Notes: generated by a model not told the origin, from the sequence alone. A DNA stretch of 64,000 nt from Pseudodonghicola flavimaris (GCF_030164425.1 NZ_JASNJD010000001.1:1-64000), one strand, 5' to 3'; numbered from the stretch's first letter, positions 37,638-46,981 are shown. Program-made: numbers and translations.

Positions 37638-39146
37638 ATGCAATCAACAAAGCTGGTGGAAACACGCGGCCTGACCAAGCGCTATCCCGGTGTGCTGGCC
37701 TTGAACGGGGTGGATTTCGATCTTGAGAAGGGCGAGGTTCATGTGCTCTTCGGTGAGAACGGGGCCGGCAAATCGACGCTGATTTCGATGCTCGCCGGCG
37801 CCAACAGCCCGAGCGAGGGCAGCCTGACGCTGAACGGGGAGACGATGACCTTCGCCTCGGTCGCCGATGCGCAGCGGGCCGGCATCTACACGGTGTTTCA
37901 GGAATTCTCGCTGATCCCGACCCTCACCGTGGCCGAGAATATCTTTCTGGGCTGGGAGCCGATGAAAGGCCCCTTCGTCGATCATCGTGCGATGCGCCGT
38001 CGCGCCCGAGAGATGTTCGAAGAACTGGACTTTCCCATCGACCCGACCGCGATCACCGCGTCGCTGTCGCGGGCACAGCAGCAGATGGTCGAGATCACCA
38101 AGGCGTTTCACGGCGATCTTTCGGTGCTGATCCTCGATGAACCGACCGCCTCGCTGACCGATCGCGAGGTCGATCACCTGTTCGGCTTTATCGCGTCGCT
38201 GAAGGCGCGCGGGGTGGGGATCATCTATATTTCGCACCGCATCCAGGAATTCCAGCGCATCGCCGACCGGGTGACGGTGCTGCGCGACGGTGCCAAGATC
38301 GGCACCGTGGCGATGGCCGAGACCGACGAACACGCGCTGGTCGAGATGATGACCGGTCGCGCCATCACCGAGATTTACCCGCAGATCGCCCATACCCCGG
38401 GCGAGGTTCTGGTGACGGCGGAGGGGCTGTCGACGCCGGGCGTCACCGATGCTTCGCTGGAAATCCGCGCCGGCGAGGTGCTGGGGATCGCGGGTCTGGT
38501 GGGCTCGGGCAAGTCGCGGCTCTTTCGCGCGATGATGGGGCTGGCGCCCCGGCTCGGCGGCAGGGTCACGCTGAAGGGCGCGGACATCACCGGCGCCCCG
38601 ACCCGGGCGATCCTCAGGGCTGGGATGTATTATCTCTCCCCCGACCGCAAGGCGGAGGGGCTCGACCTCGCGAAGACCTCGAACGATAACCTCGCGCTCA
38701 ATCTGGTGATGGGCGGCAAGGGCGTGTCGAAGGCGGGCTTCATCAATTGGAAGACGATCCGCGCGGAGAGCGATCGGATCGCGGATTATGTCGAACTTAA
38801 TGACGGTTACCGGCCAAAGCTGGTGTCGCAGTTGTCGGGCGGCAACCAGCAGAAGGTGCTGTTCGGCAAATGCTTCGGCCAGGAGGCCGACATCTATGTC
38901 TTCGACGAGCCGACGGTCGGCGTCGATATGGGCACACGCTCGGCGCTCTACCGGCTGATCCAGCAACTGGCCGAGGCCGGCAAGGCGGTGGTGGTGATCT
39001 CCTCCGACCTGCCCGAAGTCCTGAACCTGTCGCACCGGATGCTGGTGCTGGCGCATGGCCGGATCTCGGCCGAACTGAGCGGGGACGAGATGGTGGAGGA
39101 TCTGGTCCTGAAACATTTCTTCGATGAGAGCGGAGCCAAGGCATGA
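37638..39146 (+). CDS. Ribose-type ABC transporter ATP-binding protein (two nucleotide-binding domains)
   Basis: This 502-residue RbsA/XylG-like ATPase has a complete first domain (GENGAGKST, LILDEPTASLTD) and a second domain with a degenerate Walker A GLVGSGKSR but intact LSGGNQQK and VFDEPTVGVD. The asymmetry is normal for the family. The first signature is unusual (LSRAQQQM). ATG at 37638 follows GGAGGCGG. It is translationally coupled to the permease (ATGA at 39143). It powers import of the ligand of the TorT-like protein. Confidence 0.9.
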   Translation: MQSTKLVETRGLTKRYPGVLALNGVDFDLEKGEVHVLFGENGAGKSTLISMLAGANSPSEGSLTLNGETMTFASVADAQRAGIYTVFQEFSLIPTLTVAENIFLGWEPMKGPFVDHRAMRRRAREMFEELDFPIDPTAITASLSRAQQQMVEITKAFHGDLSVLILDEPTASLTDREVDHLFGFIASLKARGVGIIYISHRIQEFQRIADRVTVLRDGAKIGTVAMAETDEHALVEMMTGRAITEIYPQIAHTPGEVLVTAEGLSTPGVTDASLEIRAGEVLGIAGLVGSGKSRLFRAMMGLAPRLGGRVTLKGADITGAPTRAILRAGMYYLSPDRKAEGLDLAKTSNDNLALNLVMGGKGVSKAGFINWKTIRAESDRIADYVELNDGYRPKLVSQLSGGNQQKVLFGKCFGQEADIYVFDEPTVGVDMGTRSALYRLIQQLAEAGKAVVVISSDLPEVLNLSHRMLVLAHGRISAELSGDEMVEDLVLKHFFDESGAKA

Positions 39147-40153
39147 GCGAGCAAAGCAACAAAACCGGCGCGGGCGGTCTGATCAGGCGCGTCTTCGTCA
39201 AGGTGGGCGTTCTGCCGTTCTTCCTGCTGGCGGCGCTGGTGATCTTCACCGCGCTGTCGTCGAAATTCCTGACCGGGCAGAACCTGGTGAACGTGGCACG
39301 GCAATCGGTCTATCTGGTGCTGGTGTCGATGGGGCAGATGCTGGTGCTGATCTCCGGCGGCTTCGATCTGTCGGTGGGCACGGCCATTGCGCTGACTTCG
39401 GTGGTCTCGGCTTCGGCCATGGTGTTCTTCGCCGGCATCTTCCCGGATGCGATCTGGCTGGCGATCCTCCTCGGCGCCTTCGCGGGCTTTGCTGCGGCGC
39501 TGCTGGTGGGCATGGTGAACGGCCTCGGCGTCGCCTATTTCGACGTCTCCCCCTTCATCATGACGCTCGGCGTCTCGTCGGTCGGCGCCGGGCTGGCGCT
39601 GTTCCTCACCGGCGGTGTGCCGGTCTCCGGCCTGCCGTTCGAATTCGCCGACACTTTCGGCTTCGGGCGGCTCTGGGGGATACCGGTGCCGGTGCTGATC
39701 GCGCTGATTTGCATCGTGGTGATGTGGATCTTCATGTCGCGCACCCGGTTGGGCACCCAGATCTATGCGGTCGGCGGCAATATCAAGGCGGCGCATCTGT
39801 CGGCGATCAACACCAAGCGGACCTTGATGTTGGCATATATGGTCTGCGCGCTGATCGCCTCGCTGACCGGCCTGCTGCTCACCGCCCGGGTGGAATCGGG
39901 CGAGGCGAACATGGGCGGCTCCATCGCGCTGGAATCCATCGCCGCCTGTGTGATCGCCGGCGTGTCGCTGCGCGGTGGGATCGGACGGGTGGAAAACGTG
40001 GTGCTGGGGGCCTTCTTCATCGTCCTGGTGCAGAACGGTATGAACCTGGCGCAGGTCAGCTCCTACATGCAGATGGTGCTGCTGGGCGTGCTGCTGATCC
40101 TCGCGGTGATTTTCGACCAGCTGCGCTATCGCATCATCATGAGCGGGCGCTAA
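39143..40153 (+). CDS. Ribose-type ABC transporter permease
   Basis: This 336-residue RbsC-like membrane protein has about eight to ten hydrophobic segments and the family motifs ISGGFDLSVGT and ESGEANMGGSIALESIAACVI (split). The single permease presumably forms a homodimer with the double ATPase. Starts inside the ATPase stop codon overlap and is followed by a weak hairpin. Confidence 0.9.
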   Translation: MSEQSNKTGAGGLIRRVFVKVGVLPFFLLAALVIFTALSSKFLTGQNLVNVARQSVYLVLVSMGQMLVLISGGFDLSVGTAIALTSVVSASAMVFFAGIFPDAIWLAILLGAFAGFAAALLVGMVNGLGVAYFDVSPFIMTLGVSSVGAGLALFLTGGVPVSGLPFEFADTFGFGRLWGIPVPVLIALICIVVMWIFMSRTRLGTQIYAVGGNIKAAHLSAINTKRTLMLAYMVCALIASLTGLLLTARVESGEANMGGSIALESIAACVIAGVSLRGGIGRVENVVLGAFFIVLVQNGMNLAQVSSYMQMVLLGVLLILAVIFDQLRYRIIMSGR

Positions 40154-40167
40154 GCCCTTGATCTCAC

Positions 40168-40195
40168 GCGGGCCGTATTGCGCATTGCGGCCCGC
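40168..40195 (+). terminator. Possible weak terminator after the permease
   Basis: GCGGGCCG-(12-base loop)-CGGCCCGC without a T run, 14 bases after the permease stop. It may only attenuate, since a codirectional hydrolase gene follows. Confidence 0.4.
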
Positions 40196-40238
40196 CGTCG
40201 CTGTCGGCATGATCTTTTACAAGTTCAAGGAGATGCGC

Positions 40239-40991
40239 ATGCCAGCAACCACTTTTCTCGAAACACCGCAGGGCCGCAAGCTTGCCTATCACCGGACCGA
40301 AGGGCAGGGGCCCTGGGTGGTCTTTCTCGGCGGGCTGAAATCCGACATGGAGGGCACCAAGGCCACCCATCTGGAGTCCTGGGCCCGGGCCCGGGGGCAG
40401 GCCTTTCTGCGGTTCGATTACTCCGGCCATGGCGAGAGCAGCGGGATATTTGAGGACGGCTGCATCGGCGACTGGCACGAGGATACGATGGCCGCGGTCG
40501 CCGCGCTGACAGAGGGGCCGATCATCGCCGTCGGATCCTCCATGGGCGGCTGGCAGTCGCTGCTTCTGGCCCGCACCGTGCCGGAGCGGCTGCTGGGGCT
40601 GGTGCTGGTCGCCGCGGCCCCGGATTTCACCGAGGACGGCTATTGGGCCAGTTTCACCCCGGCACAGAAGGCCCGGCTGGAGGCCGACGGCTATGTCGAG
40701 GTGCCCTCGGACTATATGGAACCCTACCGCATTTCCCGCCGGATGATCGAAGATGGCCGCAGCCGTCTGGTGCTGCGCGATCCGCTGCCGCTGCCGTTTC
40801 CGGTGCGCTGCCTTCAGGGCACCGCCGACACGGCGGTTTCCACCGAAACCGCATTGCGGCTGCTGGATCATGCAAGCTGCGACGACATGCGGCTGACCCT
40901 GGTGAAAGACGCCGATCACCGGTTCTCCGACGGCCCCTGCCTGGGGCTGATCGAAGCCGCGATCGAGGATATCCTGACCGCCGCCGGGTAA
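40239..40991 (+). CDS. Alpha/beta-hydrolase, last gene of the pxp-ABC cluster
   Basis: This 250-residue hydrolase has a complete triad: nucleophile Ser in GSSMGG (about residue 103), Asp in GTADTAVS and His in DADHRFSD. Resembles small acyl-esterases/peptidase-like (BEM46/ABHD10-like) proteins. ATG at 40239 is chosen because AAGGAG precedes it by six bases. It is 85 bases after the permease, same strand, so probably co-expressed; it could trim an ester or acyl group from the imported compound. Confidence 0.8.
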   Translation: MPATTFLETPQGRKLAYHRTEGQGPWVVFLGGLKSDMEGTKATHLESWARARGQAFLRFDYSGHGESSGIFEDGCIGDWHEDTMAAVAALTEGPIIAVGSSMGGWQSLLLARTVPERLLGLVLVAAAPDFTEDGYWASFTPAQKARLEADGYVEVPSDYMEPYRISRRMIEDGRSRLVLRDPLPLPFPVRCLQGTADTAVSTETALRLLDHASCDDMRLTLVKDADHRFSDGPCLGLIEAAIEDILTAAG

Positions 40992-41208
40992 CCTGCCGCG
41001 CCGCCGCCGGGACCCTCTCCTTCGGCGGACCGGTCGACCGCCGCGAAATCGGCGATGGCGCGAAAAGCCGCGCCATATCGGGTTGCCCGCAGCGGCGGAA
41101 ATCCGCATGGTGGAGCCAGTGGTCGTCCACTCCCGGTTGTGTGCTGCGCTGGGGGATACGGATCCAAATCGATCAGGCAGAATGCGTTGCGCGAACAAAG
41201 GGGTTGTG

Positions 41209-41919
41209 ATGGCTGAGCCATTGGTCCTGTTGCCGGGCTTGATGGGCGACGCAAGGGTTTTTGCGCCGCAGATCAACAGCTTGTCTCGTGAACGCGCGGT
41301 CATGATCGCGCCGGTGACGCAGGGCGAGCGGGTGGAGGAAATCGCCTCGAACCTGATCGATCAGTTGCCGCAGCGCTTCGCGCTCGCCGGGCTGGGGCTG
41401 GGCGGGATCGTGGCGATGGAAATCCTGCGACGGGTGCCCGACCGGGTGGCGCGGCTGTGCCTGATGGGCACCAACCCGTTGGCCGAAACCCCGGCGGAGG
41501 CCGCGGCGCGTGAGCCCTTGATCGTGCGGGCCCGGGCGGGCCGGCTGGAGGATGTGATGCGCGAAGCGCTGCCGCCCGAGGCGCTGGCGCCAGGGCCCGG
41601 GCGCATGGCGGTGCTGGGGCAGATCGCAAGCATGGCCGCGGATCTTGGGCCGGAGGTTTTCGTCCGTCAGTCCCGCGCCCTGCAGCGCCGCCGAGACCAG
41701 CAGAGCACCCTGCGCAAGTTCAAGGTGCCGACGCTGATCCTCTGCGGCGCCCATGACCGGCTGGCACCGGTCAAACGCCATAGTTTCATGGCCGAACTGA
41801 TGCAGCAGGCCTGGCTCGAGGTGATCGAGGAGGCCGGCCACCTGCCGCCGCTGGAAGCGCCGGAGGCGACGACAGCGGCGCTGCGGCATTGGCTGCAGGC
41901 GCCCCGCCCGGGGCTCTGA
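41209..41919 (+). CDS. Alpha/beta-hydrolase homologue lacking the serine nucleophile
   Basis: This 236-residue alpha/beta-hydrolase fold has normal core blocks (LLPGLMGDARVF, oxyanion loop; RVARLCLMGTNPL). The nucleophile elbow reads GLGLGG (residues 61-66): the expected serine at position 63 is glycine (GGG codon at 41395). The acid and histidine remain (CGAHDRLAP and EEAGHLPPLE). It is therefore probably not a classical esterase and may be a binding or scaffolding protein. One base separates it from the glycosyltransferase gene, implying an operon. Confidence 0.75.
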   Translation: MAEPLVLLPGLMGDARVFAPQINSLSRERAVMIAPVTQGERVEEIASNLIDQLPQRFALAGLGLGGIVAMEILRRVPDRVARLCLMGTNPLAETPAEAAAREPLIVRARAGRLEDVMREALPPEALAPGPGRMAVLGQIASMAADLGPEVFVRQSRALQRRRDQQSTLRKFKVPTLILCGAHDRLAPVKRHSFMAELMQQAWLEVIEEAGHLPPLEAPEATTAALRHWLQAPRPGL

Positions 41920-41920
41920 G

Positions 41921-43150
41921 ATGGCCGGACACGCCAGAGATCGCCTGCTGCTCTATGCGCCGGTGCCGGCCTATCGTCGGGATGGCCAGATCTGGGTCGA
42001 GGCGCAGGCGGTGAACGGGCTGCGGCTGTGGGCGACGCATTTTTCCGAAGTCACCGTGATGATGCCGGTTGCACCGGGGGCGCCGCCGGCCGGCTGGCGG
42101 CCGGTGGTGCCGGGGCAGGGGCCGCTGGAGCGGATCGCCCTGGCGCTGTTGCCCACGGCCTATAGGACGGGCGCGTTCCTGCGTCATCTGCCCGCGACCC
42201 GCGCCCGCATCCGCAGGCTGATCGAAGGGGCCGATTATCTCAGTTTCGCCATTGGCGGGCTGATCGGCGACTGGGGCGCGGTGGCGGCGTTGACAGCATC
42301 GGCCATGGGCCGGCGTTTCGCGGTCTGGACCGACCGGGTGGAATCCGAGGTGGAGCGCCGGACGGCCGGCAGCGCCCCCTGGCGCCGGCGGCTCAAGGCG
42401 CGGCTGAGCCACCGACCGATGGCGGCGCTGGAACGGCTGGTGATCCGCCGCGCCGCGCTGGGGCTGTTTCACGGGCGCGAAACCTACGATCACTATGCCC
42501 GCTACTGCCGCCAGCCGCATGTGGTTCACAATATCCATCTGGCGCCGGGCGATCATATCGGCGCCGCCGATCTGGCCGCCAAACAGGCCGAGCTGCGCGC
42601 CGGTGTGCCGCTGCGGCTGATCTATACCGGCCGGGCGGAGGCGATGAAGGGGCCCTTCGACTGGCTCGATGCGCTGAGGCGGCTGAAGGATCGCGATGTG
42701 GTCTTTTCCGCCGAATGGTTGGGGGTGGGGGCGCTGCTGCCGCAGATGCGGGAACGGATCGCGGCGCTGGGGCTGGAAGACCGGGTGCAGACGCCGGGGT
42801 TCGTCGCCGATCATCACGCGGTTCTCGCCGCCTGCCGGGCCTCGCATCTGTTCCTGTTCTGTCACCTGACCCCGGAATCGCCGCGCTGCCTGATCGAGGC
42901 ATTGGCCTGCGGGGCGCCGCTGGTCGGCTATGACGGCGCCTTTGCCCGCGATCTGATCCAGAGCCACGGCGGTGGCGTTCTGGTACCGATGGGAGAGGCC
43001 GGGGCGCTGGCCGCGGCGCTGGCGGAGCTCGACGCCGATCGCGATCGGCTGGCGGCCCTGTTGGAGAGGGCCGCGCTGGATGGCGCGCCCTTCACCGATG
43101 AGGCGGTGTTCGCGCATCGCGCGGAGCTGATCAGGACCTATCTGTCGTAG
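41921..43150 (+). CDS. Glycosyltransferase family 4
   Basis: This 409-residue GT-B enzyme has a carboxyl domain with IYTGRAEAMKGPFDWLDAL (acceptor strand and loop, about 230-248) and ESPRCLIEALACGAPLVGYD, the donor-binding E-x7-E region of GT4 retaining glycosyltransferases. The amino domain has no clear homologue that I recognise. It starts one base after the dead-hydrolase stop and its end overlaps the convergent DUF6151 gene by 13 bases. Likely in cell-surface polysaccharide or lipid glycosylation; sugar and acceptor unknown. Confidence 0.83.
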   Translation: MAGHARDRLLLYAPVPAYRRDGQIWVEAQAVNGLRLWATHFSEVTVMMPVAPGAPPAGWRPVVPGQGPLERIALALLPTAYRTGAFLRHLPATRARIRRLIEGADYLSFAIGGLIGDWGAVAALTASAMGRRFAVWTDRVESEVERRTAGSAPWRRRLKARLSHRPMAALERLVIRRAALGLFHGRETYDHYARYCRQPHVVHNIHLAPGDHIGAADLAAKQAELRAGVPLRLIYTGRAEAMKGPFDWLDALRRLKDRDVVFSAEWLGVGALLPQMRERIAALGLEDRVQTPGFVADHHAVLAACRASHLFLFCHLTPESPRCLIEALACGAPLVGYDGAFARDLIQSHGGGVLVPMGEAGALAAALAELDADRDRLAALLERAALDGAPFTDEAVFAHRAELIRTYLS

Positions 43151-43728
43151 AGCGCGGCTCGTTCCGTCCGGCTCAGCACCCTGGGGGAAACGATCGGCGC
43201 GCCGGCGGCGTCGAAGAAGGGCGAACGGCGCCAGCCGCCGGTGAGCCGGCCTGCCAGCGCGCGGACGGCAAATCCCCGGATCACCGGCACCAGCCCCTCC
43301 ATCTTCGGTTTTCCCGCCGCCTGCGGCACGAAGGCCCGGCCGCGCAGCGGGCCGAGCCGGGCGGGATCGTCGAGGCAGGCGGTGCGGATCGCCGCGAAGC
43401 TGAGCGCGGGGGAACTCAGCGTGTTGAACATCGGTGTGTCGCAGCAGCGGGCGTACCAGCGGTAGAGGCCCTTGGGCGACAGCTGCATCAGCGCCAGTTG
43501 ATCGAAGCCGCCGTCAAAGCGGATTTCCTGGGCGGAGAGCTGGAACAGACCGACCGGTTCAGGCGCCGGGTCGGGCTGGCCATGGGCCAGTTCGTTGGCG
43601 CGGCAGTCGGCACAGAAACAGGCGACATGAGTGCCTCGCCTCAGCCCCTTGGGGCTGAGGTGACCATGCAAGGTTCCGCAACGACAGCGGAAATCGGGGG
43701 CGGCGGGGCCAGGGGAGCCGTCCGCCAT
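43138..43728 (-). CDS. DUF6151-family protein with GFA-like zinc cysteines
   Basis: This 196-residue protein has cysteines placed as in the Mss4/GFA fold: Cys15-x-Cys17, Cys37-x-Cys39-x-x-Cys42 and a later ARCCDTP. GFA-type proteins bind zinc and in some cases process S-hydroxymethyl-glutathione, but this group is uncharacterised. Convergent with the glycosyltransferase, with a 13-base overlap. It lies just downstream of phaZ on the same strand (6-base gap), so it could be read through from phaZ. Confidence 0.7.
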   Translation of the reverse strand: MADGSPGPAAPDFRCRCGTLHGHLSPKGLRRGTHVACFCADCRANELAHGQPDPAPEPVGLFQLSAQEIRFDGGFDQLALMQLSPKGLYRWYARCCDTPMFNTLSSPALSFAAIRTACLDDPARLGPLRGRAFVPQAAGKPKMEGLVPVIRGFAVRALAGRLTGGWRRSPFFDAAGAPIVSPRVLSRTERAALYDR

Positions 43729-43734
43729 GTCCGG

Positions 43735-45027
43735 TCAGTTCGCCGCGGCGTTGGTGTTGGCCACGCGGGACGAGGTGCGCCGGCGGGTCGATTTCTTGGT
43801 GCTGTTGGTGTTCATGAACTCCAGCACCAGCGGCCGGATGTTGTCGCGCCAGGACCGGCCGGCGAAGATGCCGTAGTGGCCGGCGCCGGGTTCCACATGG
43901 CTGGCTTTCATGCTGTCGGGCAGCCCGGTGCAGAGATCGAGCGCGGCAATACACTGGCCCGGGGCGGAGATATCGTCATTGGCGCCCTCGACCGTCTTCA
44001 CCGCCACATTGGTGATCTTGCCGATGTCCACCTTGTGACCGTCGACCACGAAGTCGTTCTTGGCGATTTCACCGGCCTTGAAGATCCGCTCCACCGTGGA
44101 GAGATAGAATTCCGCGGTCATGTCCATCACCGCCAGGTATTCGTCGTAGAAGCGGTTGTGGGCATCGTGATCGCCGGCCTCGCCACGCATTTCGCGGCGG
44201 ATTTGGTTCGAGAAGGCCTCGGAATGGCGGTCGGCGTTCATCGACATGAAGGAGGTCAGCTGCAGCAGCCCGGGATAGACCAGACGGCCGACGCCCTTGT
44301 ATTTGAAGCCGACCCGCTGGATCGCGGTTTCCTCGAGCTGGCCCATGGTGACGCGGCGGCCGAAATCGGTCACCTCTGTCGGGGTGGCGTCGGGGTCGAT
44401 CGGGCCGCCGATCAGCGTCAGCGTCAGCGGCTGGGCCGCCGGGTCGAGCTCGGCCAGATAGGCGGTGGCGGCCAGCGTCAGCGGTGCCGGCTGGCAGACC
44501 GCGATCACATGGGTGTCGGGGCCGAGGTGGCGCATGAAGTCGACCAGATAGAGGGTGTAATCCTCGACGTCGAACTTACCTTCGGAGACCGGGATGTCGC
44601 GGGCGTTGTGCCAGTCGGTGACGTAAAGTTCGCAATCAGGCAGCAGACTGGCCACGGTCGAACGCAGAAGCGTCGCGTAATGTCCCGACATCGGCGCCAC
44701 CAGCAGCACCTTGCGCGGCTGGATATCGCGGCCGGGGACCTTGAAATAGATCAGGTCGCCGAACGGCCGTTCCACCACGGTCTGAACTTCGACAACGTGG
44801 TCTTTACCATCTTCGCAGGTGACCGTCCGGATGCCCCAGTCGGGCTTGACGATCATTCGCTGGAAGGTTCGTTCCGTCACCTTGCCCCAGGCCGCCAGCC
44901 AGTTCAGTGCCGGCACCGGTGCCAGGCTGAAGGCAGGGTAGGAGGCGAAGGATTGAGCTGTGGCGCCCAGCCACTGGTTGGCATTGCGGGCGGATTCCAT
45001 CAGGTCGTAGGTCATCATATAGCGCAT
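43735..45027 (-). CDS. phaZ: Intracellular polyhydroxybutyrate depolymerase PhaZ
   Basis: This 430-residue enzyme degrades stored PHB to hydroxybutyrate or its CoA ester. Catalytic Cys178 in IAVCQPAPLTLAA matches the nucleophile of Ralstonia PhaZ1 (Cys183); the histidine is in EPGAGHYGIFAG near the end. Start at 45027 is set by the conserved MRYMMTYDLMES and by GAGGAGACC upstream; the frame stays open far into antisense phaC by chance. It is divergent from phaC over 111 bases, as in Paracoccus and relatives. The carboxyl end is a lysine/arginine-rich tail. Confidence 0.93.
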   Translation of the reverse strand: MRYMMTYDLMESARNANQWLGATAQSFASYPAFSLAPVPALNWLAAWGKVTERTFQRMIVKPDWGIRTVTCEDGKDHVVEVQTVVERPFGDLIYFKVPGRDIQPRKVLLVAPMSGHYATLLRSTVASLLPDCELYVTDWHNARDIPVSEGKFDVEDYTLYLVDFMRHLGPDTHVIAVCQPAPLTLAATAYLAELDPAAQPLTLTLIGGPIDPDATPTEVTDFGRRVTMGQLEETAIQRVGFKYKGVGRLVYPGLLQLTSFMSMNADRHSEAFSNQIRREMRGEAGDHDAHNRFYDEYLAVMDMTAEFYLSTVERIFKAGEIAKNDFVVDGHKVDIGKITNVAVKTVEGANDDISAPGQCIAALDLCTGLPDSMKASHVEPGAGHYGIFAGRSWRDNIRPLVLEFMNTNSTKKSTRRRTSSRVANTNAAAN

Positions 45028-45138
45028 TCGGGGTCTCCTCGTTTGTGAGCCAATGCAACTTGGACTAAACGCCGCTTTGCCTCCCGAACGCTGCGACGGT
45101 ATTCTGCGCATATAGAAGATTAGGGGGGATTCGGAGAA

Positions 45139-46944
45139 ATGACAACTGTAGACGATGACGGCACGGCCGTCCCCGCAGAGCATCTGGACCGGCTGACCGA
45201 GAACCTTTCCAAGGTCGAAAATCTCTCCAAGCGGCTTATCGACGTGATGGCGCACAAGACCTCGCACAACCCGGGGTTGGACACGCCGGATCAGGGGCTG
45301 TTCACAAAGGCGGCGGCCGCCTACTGGAACCAGGCGGTGCAGAATCCTGCCAAGATCCTGGAACATCAGATCGAATTCTGGGGCGAGTCGGTCAAGCATT
45401 TCGCCGAGGCGCAGCAGGCGCTGGCCAAGGGCCGGCTGGAGGCGCCGGCCGATCCCGGCCCCAAGGACCGGCGGTTTTCCAACCCGCTGTGGGAGTCGCA
45501 CCCCTATTTCAACTTCATTAAGCAGCAGTACCAGATCAACGCCAAGGCGATCGAACAGGCGGTTGGCGCAGTCGAGGGGCTGGAGGCCAAGGACAAGCGG
45601 CGGCTGACCTATTTCGCGCGCCAGATCGTCGATCTGATGGCGCCGACCAACTATCTGGCCACCAACCCCGACGCTCTGGAACGGGCGCTGCAGACCGAGG
45701 GGCAATCGCTGGTCGACGGGCTGGAAAACCTGATCAGCGATCTGGAGGCCAACAACGGCGAACTGGTGGTGCGGCTGGCCGACGAGAAGGCCTTTGAGGT
45801 CGGCGGCAATATCGCCACCGCCCCGGGCGATGTGGTCTATCGCAACCGGATGATGGAGATCATCCAGTTCAAGCCGGCGACCGACACGGTGCACGAAATC
45901 CCGATCGTGCTGTTCCCACCCTGGATCAATAAGTTCTACATCCTCGATCTGAAGCCGCAGAACAGCCTGATCAAGTGGATCGTGGAGCAGGGCTATACCC
46001 TCTTTGTGATCAGCTGGGTCAACCCCGATGCCTCCTATGCCGATATCGGCATGGAGGAATACATCGAGGAGGGCTTCCTGACCGCGATCCGCGAGGTCAA
46101 GGCGATTTGCAACACCGATCAGGTCAACGCGGTGGGCTATTGCATCGCCGGCACCACGCTGGCGCTGACCCTGGCGCTGATGAAGAAGCGCGGTGACAAA
46201 TCGGTGAAATCCGCGACCTTCTTCACCGCGCTGACGGATTTCTCCGATCAGGGGGAATTCACCCCCTTCCTGCAGGACGACTTCATCGACGCGATCGAGG
46301 AGGAGGTGGCGGAAACAGGGATTCTGCGGTCCTACATCATGGCGCGAACCTTCTCCTTCCTGCGGTCGAACGATCTGGTCTACAGCCCGGCGATCCGCAG
46401 TTACATGATGGGAGAGGCGCCGCCGGCCTTTGATCTGCTGTACTGGAACGGCGATGGCACCAACCTGCCGGGCAAGATGGCGATGCAGTATCTGCGCGGC
46501 CTCTGCCAGCGCAACGATTTCTGCGAGGACGGGTTCGAGCTTCTGGGCGAGACGCTGAAGATCGAGGACGTCAGCGTGCCGCTGATGTCGATCACCTGCG
46601 AAAAGGACCATATCGCCGCCTGGCGCGACTGTTATCGCGGGGTGCAGCAGATGGGCTCGCGGTCGAAACAGTTCGTGGTGTCGCAGTCGGGCCATGTGGC
46701 AGGGATCGTCAACCCGCCCAGCAAGAAGAAATACGGCTATTACACCAACAGCGACCTCAGCGGCGATGCGTCGGCCTGGATGGAAGGGGCCACTTTCCAC
46801 GACAGTTCATGGTGGCCGCTCTGGGGCGAGTGGCTGTCGAAGCGGGCCGGCAAACAGGTTCCGGCGCGCGACGCAGGTGATTCGGAGCATCCGAGCCTCG
46901 GGCCGGCACCGGGCACCTATGTGGTGGCCACGCCAACCACCTGA
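45139..46944 (+). CDS. phaC: Class I polyhydroxyalkanoate synthase PhaC
   Basis: This 601-residue class I synthase polymerises short-chain 3-hydroxyacyl-CoA. The lipase-like box VGYCIAGTT carries the catalytic Cys335, with Asp in EKDHIAA and His in SQSGHVAGIVN. The amino-terminal ~100 residues are the less conserved dimerisation/granule region. Start supported by CGGAG six bases upstream. It opens the plus-strand pha cluster with two phasins and phaR. No phaA/phaB is in the window. Confidence 0.96.
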   Translation: MTTVDDDGTAVPAEHLDRLTENLSKVENLSKRLIDVMAHKTSHNPGLDTPDQGLFTKAAAAYWNQAVQNPAKILEHQIEFWGESVKHFAEAQQALAKGRLEAPADPGPKDRRFSNPLWESHPYFNFIKQQYQINAKAIEQAVGAVEGLEAKDKRRLTYFARQIVDLMAPTNYLATNPDALERALQTEGQSLVDGLENLISDLEANNGELVVRLADEKAFEVGGNIATAPGDVVYRNRMMEIIQFKPATDTVHEIPIVLFPPWINKFYILDLKPQNSLIKWIVEQGYTLFVISWVNPDASYADIGMEEYIEEGFLTAIREVKAICNTDQVNAVGYCIAGTTLALTLALMKKRGDKSVKSATFFTALTDFSDQGEFTPFLQDDFIDAIEEEVAETGILRSYIMARTFSFLRSNDLVYSPAIRSYMMGEAPPAFDLLYWNGDGTNLPGKMAMQYLRGLCQRNDFCEDGFELLGETLKIEDVSVPLMSITCEKDHIAAWRDCYRGVQQMGSRSKQFVVSQSGHVAGIVNPPSKKKYGYYTNSDLSGDASAWMEGATFHDSSWWPLWGEWLSKRAGKQVPARDAGDSEHPSLGPAPGTYVVATPTT

Positions 46945-46970
46945 TTTACATTGCAAATGCAGAATTCATT

Positions 46971-46981
46971 CTGCGGCGCAG
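46971..46981. promoter_or_regulatory. Upstream PhaR-type site before phasin 1
   Basis: CTGC-GGC-GCAG fits the CTGC-N3-GCAG pattern described for PhaR of Paracoccus. It lies 25 bases before the dyad embedded in the promoter. Confidence 0.6.

Noticed and set aside
41000-41208. Longer amino terminus for the alpha/beta-hydrolase homologue (ATG at 41083)
   Set aside because: The extra 42 residues have no similarity to the fold's first strand, which starts directly after the ATG at 41209.
45028-46800. Upstream extension of the phaZ frame, antisense through phaC
   Set aside because: The conserved PhaZ start and a good ribosome binding site are at 45027; the extension is opposite an intact PHA synthase and lacks any recognisable sequence.
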